From the IMG/VR virus record IMGVR_UViG_3300025853_000078, positions 1-63,263 of that record: DNA of 63,263 nucleotides. One strand, given 5' to 3'. Below, piece after piece: positions 43,201-50,100 of the stretch. The notes under the pieces are model-generated. The model made no database searches. It was given only the letters and a program-made list of their open reading frames with translations, and was not told the DNA's origin. The translations under genes and the position numbers were made by a program. Each line of letters opens with the position of its first letter. Within the stretch, counting starts at the first letter, position 1. This stretch comes from a virus.

Positions 43201-45410
43201 ATAAACAAATTTCAAATGCTTGGCAAGAGCTATATGAAGATCCAGCAACTAAACAGTTAGCAACGGATCTTGCTAAATATGCATTCCATTCTTCTGGAAC
43301 AATGGATACTGGTTCAACACTGTATAGATTAATGCCTTATAGAATAGCTCAACAATTAGGGTTGAATACTGAAACTTATAATAAAATAAGAAATGTTTTA
43401 AATATTCATGACATATCTCAATCATTAATGAATCAAGTTCTTATAAATTCTTGGTATGATACAGAATTAGTACCTAAGATACCTAATAAAAATGCTTTAC
43501 AAATAGGTAAATCTCCTGTAGGTATCATATTTAGAGTTAATGATGTTAGTAGCCCAGGTCTTAAAGTTGGAACAACAGAGAATAACCAACCAGTATTTAA
43601 ACCTTTTCTTAGAAGAACATTATCTAATAAATTAGCTACGGATAGAATTATATATGAAGATGCATTATTTAAATATGTTGGAAATATAAAAGATTCTGAA
43701 ACAGGTCGTGAATCTGGGGTATATAAAAGAGTTCCTAGATTTGGAACTAAACAAGGGATATTTAAATTATTTGAATTTACATTTAAAGATCCTAATAGAA
43801 ACTCAGTTGTTAAATATAATAAATTAAAACCTTTTATATCTACTGCAGTTAATACAGAACTTGCTAAAATACAAGGTTCATTAATAGACCCTCAACCAGT
43901 CTATATGAAATCTCAAAGAAATGTGATAAAAGAATATGGAGCATCAATAAAAGAAGATAAAGAAAATACAACTAATGGAATTGAAGAGGTAGCAGATGGT
44001 ATTAAAATTATAAATAACTCTTTAACTAGTTCTGAGGAATTAGAGATTTTTCAAATGATTAAACCTCTTCTTGAAAGTCAGGGTTCTAGATCAAACAAAG
44101 GAAAGAATGCTCCTATAATGATAGGTATGGGTCTAAGATGGGATTATAAAAGTAATAATCCAGGGAAATCTCCTATTGAAATAAAGGAAACAATTGTAAA
44201 TACACAAGGTCAAAGAAATAAATACGCTTATTATGATGTGTCTATTGATGGGGAACCTTTAGGAAAAATACCTACTAGACTTAAAGAATTAATGACAAAA
44301 GCCACAGGTATTGATTCATCTAATTATGATGGAGCAATCATTAATATTTATCCAAAAGGCGGGTTTATATCTGCACATAATGATGTAGATGAGTCTATAA
44401 CTGCTATTAACTATCCTGTTATAGTAGCGAATATAGGAGGAGCTGGAAGTTTAAGTATTGAAGGAGCTGAAAGTCAAAAAGATAGAAGAGATTACTCTAA
44501 TAAAGAATATGTAAATAAACCTTTATCATCAGGAAGCTCTTATATATTTGGTGAAGATGGTAAAAATAGAAGTGTATTTCATAGAACACTTCCTTCATCA
44601 GGTAAAGGTAATTTACCTCAATTAAACATAAAAGGTCAAATTATACCTGCAAACTCTTATAGAATTTCTGTAACATTAAGAAGAGTAAAAGATTTAGAAC
44701 AAGGTATGCCAGACTCTCCTGCTAAATCACAATTAATACAACAAACCACTAAAGATAAACTACCTTATTATGAAGGCATGATAACTTCTTTAGAAGATAA
44801 TCAAGTATTTGTATTTGGTAGTAATCCAGAAGGAAGACATGGCAAAGGAGCTGCAAAAACTGCTATGAACTTTGGAGCTATATATGGACAAGGTGAAGGT
44901 ATGCAAGGACAAAGCTATGCATTACCTACTAAAGATTTAAGAGTAAAAGAAAATAATGGGTTACGTTCTATATCTTCTGAACAAATAACTAATAGTATTT
45001 CTACTCTTTATAATATAGCTGAAGAAAATAATGAAAAAGAGTTTTTAGTTTCTGATTATTCAGGTAAAAACCTTAATGGATATACAGGGAAAGAAATGGC
45101 TGAGATGTTTGTAAATGCTGGAAAAATACCTGATAATATAATATTCAATAAAAATTTCTTACCTATGATAAATGAAGAAATTAAAAAGAAATGTCAAGGT
45201 AATGGGTCTGGTCCTAAAGCTAAAGATGGTGCTCAATTTGGATTTACTCCAGGTAGTAGATGGAAGATTATAAAAGATTTTAAAGGTAAATCTCATGATC
45301 AAGGAGGTATTGATATAAATATTTCTAAGAATGGTATTAAAATGTCAGGAAAAAATGGTAACTTTGAAGCTAAGAAGGGATGTATTATTAATTCTAAAAG
45401 TTTAAAATAA
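37251..45410 (+). CDS. virion RNA polymerase fused to AlkB-like and macro-like domains
   Basis: This 2,719-residue protein carries the signature of the crAss-like single-chain RNA polymerase, GSDFDIDKMY, with Asp1327, Asp1329 and Asp1331 as metal ligands of the beta'-type double-psi barrel. In phi14:2 this enzyme is packaged in the virion and transcribes early genes. Known members are about 2,200 residues; the surplus here is a C-terminal extension. Residues about 2250-2485 are AlkB-like 2-oxoglutarate/Fe(II) dioxygenase (HxD His2376/Asp2378, distal His2444, RxSxTxR at 2471-2477). Residues about 2515-2645 are macro-like (VFVFGSNPEGRHGKGAAKTA, then QSYALPTKDL). The last 60 residues carry a KSHDQGGI cargo motif. 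It overlaps the next gene by one base. Confidence 0.85.
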   Translation: MNCFNLSKPAEKKEYKRLLQYSNIPAFINKVFDYTNGDTKGIKSKEDFNKVLKSALDTVIKSPALKDTTSKLPLSRFTFEQREELVDNIIFLTAFDGDSQSLKPLKNINLSLENVKGSLLSAKQLANPVYHSNYDEALKPENLEVLIDMATAKLNSMGVQVDLEEDPDSKNDGMKEFEDSFLIENKTRARAFVKLLVGSLPKKELGTTLGITKFVPYDKTFNDLEELLSDLYIEPGKDAYEVFKDKINSATAYRPEYIQLLKFLDKTNDQHKIQFIRAFSTLSINFSSTSIDVTKDSMGVETSYMSSDSVTAESQILLIWEGAFKEYFIKEGKEPEANNIPTIKAAEDRYKNKIKKELRKRIKKGETKITQEDFNDTVGILGFLGIGIKENALKLYLSDNSDGNDLKSLNNLYTNVIDKVFYGTSVSTNALSHLAKNEVKHEDGYVKSPITDESEIKALASYQAKFDETIITNGFPGPDGKIYQSKSQYDYASKVIEDIKNSNNYLEKIEGSDFNTNSKFIEQLKDPKVKKNFKLEHFNSRRSKGQDGGKTMKDLSPVDEYADRIDRVLTKGQLSYLTLADKNRLYFISGLTVFKEDADNKIKDKDLVSSSNVSEEMVDTVLGYFADELISSRRYFLINKITTKGQKKRILTGIEANMKTSSVLPGLSFGSKEGDDNGLYHTDGTPFKMSTSYIEEVGDPKNPEIVINPGFFSNSNLRDYIKNVLEERILASSQNMLDTLFTFDEKGILDETAISTDLFKTFINPKIADNKKPTRNEVLEGINVMATNFVYKSVVGNVEWSKIFTGDPRKYKSLEDYMKRTPATSATGDHLYINEKIGSKKHFKLAIASDVDEHNAEELTITANIDNIAQWLGVDKNDEELNNVLSVYGKNNRTDAQGWMTMDRFKDILKGLGEWNQEMDPGFNRLKNGTETEEDIKLFSTKMTSMQPKKGMYYSLVVDEWGNANPIYLKYSTAVLFPGMIKTSPKLAKIAKEMEAQGIDELVVEDGVKVGKIASTDINNDEIIFNPVTLENKYWKLQQDLPFKDKETNVGSQLQKNIIGDIDLFADFGPYGTGEDVLRDIHSTISELSNRGFDKVLNKLGLEKEEVEYDEETGRWEIDSRANLNKLYDSLIEEYTNDGETGDVIQMLKERQPLDFIYTHGNTIMSKVTSIFTKNAIQLEQPGGSAIQMSNFGFDLGDDRGVAKTISQLPDHIKNEITWLQKENELTAPTVKTNPKTGELEFSRAQVALPYSALEKLFGEEWEELKNLPIDELRDRIDPKALQGIGYRIPNQKLASNDPIEIVAILPPTAGNTIVAYAAVTTKTGSDFDIDKMYYTMRPIKKSKKNGKTYIEAVKYLDKNSTVEERAESLVRNTSELARVMSMLYDTESVKNIINDMNDWYALRETAYYKKGLKLQEEEDKINNIFSQIKELKAKLKKASKKEKESIIIDIADLQFTLSRITKEEDMVMEVINKYRKDLVTSVSEKIKGLSIDEQNTKKALQSRRIDLYDAILTHPSSYLRLMSTVDSDWLKDHINMTLPKSELKDLEFYTGEFHMNARRENISSKSGVGQVANHQVDHAISQWAEIYLNQENRLGMGNTTKEGMVDLSGKTVTEFEIIAAYDKDGNKIESKDLSSSKPVKYKIEKVIKNKVVITEVTSAYMNAFVDAAKDNYIGRANFNRLTNNTAFLLIRAGISPQFVNAFLSQPIIKEYVKETMINEGQATPISSKKPIDKVLDKFGEGAVPSEASKLSDFNTLDMMNTILKYQNSKEDVESLDMSERLDQVEILELFMHIVETSKHLRDSIISTKSDTGIGKSLFDAYIITTTRDNVRNVNLIGNYNKKFEKDEMKTMAGTFYKNGPAAANEIVGKQTLLGTSGMQKYLHNTYRQLWGELPSDSRKLRKLYNMGVGALISYISDFSMTQEESAAFNSGVNSIAKRIVKLQNNDKYKDNFLASMLVTDISYNGDISYVGINNFKPRNASVNKQISNAWQELYEDPATKQLATDLAKYAFHSSGTMDTGSTLYRLMPYRIAQQLGLNTETYNKIRNVLNIHDISQSLMNQVLINSWYDTELVPKIPNKNALQIGKSPVGIIFRVNDVSSPGLKVGTTENNQPVFKPFLRRTLSNKLATDRIIYEDALFKYVGNIKDSETGRESGVYKRVPRFGTKQGIFKLFEFTFKDPNRNSVVKYNKLKPFISTAVNTELAKIQGSLIDPQPVYMKSQRNVIKEYGASIKEDKENTTNGIEEVADGIKIINNSLTSSEELEIFQMIKPLLESQGSRSNKGKNAPIMIGMGLRWDYKSNNPGKSPIEIKETIVNTQGQRNKYAYYDVSIDGEPLGKIPTRLKELMTKATGIDSSNYDGAIINIYPKGGFISAHNDVDESITAINYPVIVANIGGAGSLSIEGAESQKDRRDYSNKEYVNKPLSSGSSYIFGEDGKNRSVFHRTLPSSGKGNLPQLNIKGQIIPANSYRISVTLRRVKDLEQGMPDSPAKSQLIQQTTKDKLPYYEGMITSLEDNQVFVFGSNPEGRHGKGAAKTAMNFGAIYGQGEGMQGQSYALPTKDLRVKENNGLRSISSEQITNSISTLYNIAEENNEKEFLVSDYSGKNLNGYTGKEMAEMFVNAGKIPDNIIFNKNFLPMINEEIKKKCQGNGSGPKAKDGAQFGFTPGSRWKIIKDFKGKSHDQGGIDINISKNGIKMSGKNGNFEAKKGCIINSKSLK

Positions 45411-47131
45411 TGAGTAAGAATATAGAAGTAGAAGGGGGAGAAATAGCTATCCAAAATGAATCTGGAGATATAGCTATTATCCCTATTAAAGATGTAGCTA
45501 GAGTAAAGAAAATGCTTAAAAACCCAGCTGAGTTAGATGAATATATAACTGGATTACCTAAAATGGCAGATTATGCTGAAGAAGGTACTGTTGTTAACAA
45601 AGATGAAAATAATAATACAGACTCTCCTTTATTAAATGATTTTATTATTGATGTAGACAATCCAAAAGTATTAGATAAGTATGCTGCAAAATATAAAAAT
45701 ATACATAAAACAAGTAATCCTAAAAGAGATGAACAGGGGAAAGTAATACCTGGTGAATATAGTATTCCTGGATGTGTAGCAGGAGCATTAAATTGCAATA
45801 CTGATTTAGTAGCCTCTAAGTTAGGAAAGAGTCCTATAAGAAAAATGATAAATGATACAGGAGTTAGTCCTAAAGATTCTAAGTATTCTTTACCTTCTAA
45901 ACCTTTACATTCTTTACCAAAGGACTTTGCACCTAATCAATCAATAGATGCTTGGGAAATGGCTGATTTTATGGAAGGAGAAAATATAGGAACTTCTTAT
46001 TATGAAAAAGGTGAGGGTACTACTTATGATAAATATAAGACTAACCTACCTTCTGATTTAGATTATAAAAATATACCATTAGGTGCTGTAATACTACAAG
46101 GAGATGCAGAAGGGGAATATATCCCTGAAGGTGTTAAAGGAAAGGCACGGCATTTATCTACTGTTGTAGGGTTTGACAAAGATGGGGTTCCTTTAACTTA
46201 TGATTACGGAAAAATTAGAAGGGTTACAAACTCAATGCATCCTATAACTAAAGTAATTACTCCAAAAGGATATGAAAACTATAGTTATTCTAAAATGACT
46301 GATACTTATAAGAAAAAGGCATCTTCATTAGGATATAAAGAAAATGTATCCAGAGAAAAATATTCCAATCCTTCTGTAAATACTATATATAAAAGTTTAG
46401 ATGAAGTAGCAACAAGAGTAGGTGTAGATAATAATATATCTAAAAATACAATGGAGCTATTAAAAGATAGGGTTGTAGGGATAGGAGTTCAAGAAAGCAA
46501 TTTAGGTAATACAGGAGATGAGGATGTTAATGCTTTAAGAAAAGCTAAGATTGCTTTAGATAGCACAGCAATTGGAAACTCTATTTTTAAACCTCAAGCT
46601 AAAATAATAGAGTCTGTTAAAAGTTTTATAGGGAACTCTTCTAATATTAAACCTAGACAAGATTGGGAAATAGAAATTGTTGCTCATGAAAAGTCAAAAG
46701 GGGATAAAGAAAAATTTAAATCTTATTACAAACATCTTAGAGAGGCTATTCCATCACCTTCTAGTAAGTCTGTAAATTTAGAATCTTCTGTGGGTCCTTT
46801 TAGTATTAAAGACATGCCTGATTATGCTAAAAACAAATTTAATATAAATAAAGAAGATTTATATGGAATTAATAAAGGTATGCAAGAAGAGTTAAATGTA
46901 GGAGCAAAAGCTTCTTTATCCCATCTTGTAGAAAATTATAATAAACTAAAGAAGAAATATAAAAGCTCTAAATTAACAGATGAACAACTAGTAGATCTTG
47001 CTACTGTAGCATATAATAATAATAGTAAAGTAGACCATCCTTTATTTGTTAAGCATTATATAGAAAATTCAGATCTTAAAGATAACTATCTTACTAAGGT
47101 AAAAAATTATTCAAAGAAATATAAAAAATAA
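45410..47131 (+). CDS. putative two-domain cell-wall hydrolase of the virion
   Basis: In this 573-residue protein, residues 1-60 resemble the cargo motif (NIEVEGGEIAIQNESGDIAI). Residues about 115-285 have a papain-like NlpC/P60 or CHAP pattern: Cys122 in IPGCVAGA and His248 in ARHLSTVVGFDKDG, followed by TYDYG. Residues about 330-550 resemble a soluble lytic transglycosylase: Glu362 in GIGVQESNLGN, then VGPFSIKDM and a DLATVAYNNNSK motif. Together they would cleave peptide and glycan bonds for local entry through the wall. Both assignments are from weak motifs without alignment. Its start overlaps the RNA polymerase stop (TAATG). Confidence 0.5.
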   Translation: MSKNIEVEGGEIAIQNESGDIAIIPIKDVARVKKMLKNPAELDEYITGLPKMADYAEEGTVVNKDENNNTDSPLLNDFIIDVDNPKVLDKYAAKYKNIHKTSNPKRDEQGKVIPGEYSIPGCVAGALNCNTDLVASKLGKSPIRKMINDTGVSPKDSKYSLPSKPLHSLPKDFAPNQSIDAWEMADFMEGENIGTSYYEKGEGTTYDKYKTNLPSDLDYKNIPLGAVILQGDAEGEYIPEGVKGKARHLSTVVGFDKDGVPLTYDYGKIRRVTNSMHPITKVITPKGYENYSYSKMTDTYKKKASSLGYKENVSREKYSNPSVNTIYKSLDEVATRVGVDNNISKNTMELLKDRVVGIGVQESNLGNTGDEDVNALRKAKIALDSTAIGNSIFKPQAKIIESVKSFIGNSSNIKPRQDWEIEIVAHEKSKGDKEKFKSYYKHLREAIPSPSSKSVNLESSVGPFSIKDMPDYAKNKFNINKEDLYGINKGMQEELNVGAKASLSHLVENYNKLKKKYKSSKLTDEQLVDLATVAYNNNSKVDHPLFVKHYIENSDLKDNYLTKVKNYSKKYKK

Positions 47132-47137
47132 ATATAT

Positions 47138-50100
47138 ATGGCACTAACTTGTCCAAACATTAATCTTCCTGAATGGAAACAACTAGAAGCTAATCATCCA
47201 GACTTAGCTTATTTCTATTGGGATAAATATGATGGTGAAATTCCATCTGATTTATTAAAAGAAACTCCTGATGTTTTAAATAAAAAACTTAAAGAAGGAT
47301 TCCTAAAAGATTGGAATGTAGAGGTAGCAGACTATGATAGTATTAAAGATGCTTTAGGTCATGACAGCACTCAAATGATTGATCTTTTATCTAAATTCAT
47401 TGCTCTTGAAAAAGGAGAGTCTTTAGATAAATCTACAGCATTCTTTGCATTTAGAATGTTAGGTAAGCAAAACAATAAGGTTATTAGTGAGCTTAGATAT
47501 AGGGTTAATGCATGGGATAAATATAAAGAAAAATTTGATTTTTATAAAAAAGAATTGTTTAATCAAACAGGATTTATAAAAAATAGAAAGGATTGGATTA
47601 ATGCTGTTAGAGATAAAGTTATTGTAGATTATTTAGCTGAAACTATTGTAGAGTATGATAAAAATCCTATAGAATTTGAAAATGTCACTGATAGAAAATG
47701 GACTCAAGAAGATTTTACTTTCTTTGCTAAATTAGCTAGAGCTATTAGAAATTTCTTTCAGAAATTAGGAGTAATTCAGAATAGTAAAGAAGAGTCTCAA
47801 AAGATTGCTAAAAATATTGTTACTCAAATAGCTCATGAAGTATTAACACAAGAATATGATATACTTAACTATGAATTAGAAGAAGGACAAGTACAAAAAT
47901 ATTATGAAAATACTATAGCTTCTGATAAAAAAGCTAAAGAAATAGTAGAATATCATCAGGATAATGGTATGGTATTAACAGGAAGTTTAGCTTTAAGAAA
48001 AGCTGGAACTGTTTATAGAACTTTAGAAGAAAATTTACATGATTTAGACTTTGTAGTTCCTTTTGAAACTTCTGATGCTCCTGTTAATCAAGAAATATTA
48101 AGAGAAATTAAAAAGCGGCAAGGAGGTAACTTACAAGCATCAGGAAAAAAGACTTTAGAAATAATAGAAGATTTACATTGGTTTTCCAATTTTAAATCAC
48201 AATATCCTTCTTACCAATTATTACAAGGGTTCTATGGTTCAGAACACGGAAGTTACGAAAGCTTTACTGTAACAGGAGTAGTTGATGGTGAATTTTATGA
48301 AAGTAATGGTACTCATGAAGTAACTAATAATGACGGTACTACTACAAATATTAAACATGAAAAAGGAGATTGGATAGAAGGTACTGGATATATTGTTGAT
48401 CACTTTGTTAGATTAGAACCTAACCAAGAAGAACATGAAAATTATTTTAAGTTATGGAAAGAAATAATGATTGCTAAACTTAAAATGAATAGAGCAAAAG
48501 ATTTAACTGATTTTAAAAACTTTGTTCCTTTTACTAAATCTAAAGATTCTTATAATTTTTATTATAAAGATTGGGTATTCCAAACTGGAAAGAATGATAA
48601 GGCTGCTGAAAAAGAGGAAGATGTGGTTTACTATCATAAACAACCTGAATTTGCTATAACTGAAGATGAATTTAAATTAAATCTTAGACGGATTGTATAC
48701 AGAGATGTAGTTAAATCTAAAGGTTGGGTATCAAAAAATAAAAAGATACAAGGTAAAAGGGCTATTAAGCACGTTTATAAGAATGCTTCTCTTTCAGCAA
48801 TGAAAGATCCCGAAGCTAGAAGAAATGCTGTTATATATCATTATAACTCGTTATCTACTATGAATAAAAGATTTAATAATGGAGAACAACCTTTTATTAT
48901 AACAAAGCTTTCTTCAACATTTGTTACAAGTAATAATCAAAGAATAGAAATACCAAATTATACAGTTGAATTTAATGATGATTATTTAGATGTAGAATGG
49001 GAAAAGGCTAAGTCATCACAAGTAAATTTACCTTTAAATGATAAGTCAGAAGCTCAGTTAAATATTGATTTCGGAAAAGATTTTAAACAAAAAGCTACTC
49101 CAATTGATACTGGGTTTGATACAGTAGAAGATCTTAATGATAAAATTAACATATTAAAAAAGTCATTACCAATGGCTGATGTATCATTTAATGGTGACTT
49201 ATCTAAAAATGTATATGGTAGATTAATTACAAAGAAAGGTGAGAGTCCTGTAGTAGAAATTAATCCTAGATATAATAAAAGAGATACTGCAATTCACGAA
49301 TTTGGACATTTATATATTGACCTATTAGGTGGTATGAATAATAACTTCATAAAAAGAGGTAGAAGACTATTGGAGGGTTCTGATGTTGAATTTGAAGTTA
49401 CTGCTGCTTATCCAGAATTAAGTGGAGAGATGTTAGATAAAGAAATTCTTACTACTGCTACAGGTAGAGAAGGAGCTGATTTATATGATCTAAAAAAACA
49501 ATCACCATTTAAAGCATGGATTAAAATATTTCTTAATAAAATAAAATTAGCTTTAAATCTTAGAGGTAATGTAGCTTTGGAATTAGCACAACAAATGTTA
49601 AATAACAAGGTTAATAAATCACAACTAAATTCATCTTTAAATGATGTAATTCAAAACTCTAAAACTAATGGGTATGAAGAATATGCATCCAAAGAGGATA
49701 ATTTAGTTTCTGATATGGCTATCAAAATATTAGATAGAATTAAAATTCTACAATCTAAATATAAGAAAACTAATAATGAAAAGTTTAAAAAGCAAATAGA
49801 AAAATTAGTTAAAATTTTAGATACTAATAGAGATGCTAAAGGTATTATTAGATATACAGAAGAAACTATAGCTAGATCTGCTTCTATTGTTTCTCGTATG
49901 AATAAAATTAGATTAGATGATGAATCTTCACCAATTGAAAAGGCAGAAGATATTAGACAATTAGGAATATATTTAAAATCATTTTCTTTAATACCAGATG
50001 TAAAAGAGTTATATCTAGAGATTAGAAAGAATCCTAGTACTCCTGAAGAAAAAGAGTTAGTTAGATTAATGGAAAATGCTGAAACTGAAGAGAAGCTTAA

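Noticed and set aside
37251-47131. A sequencing frameshift joining the polymerase and the next ORF
   Set aside because: The TAATG overlap is a normal coupling site used repeatedly in this genome, and each ORF has complete domains. A rare programmed fusion remains possible and is noted as a finding.
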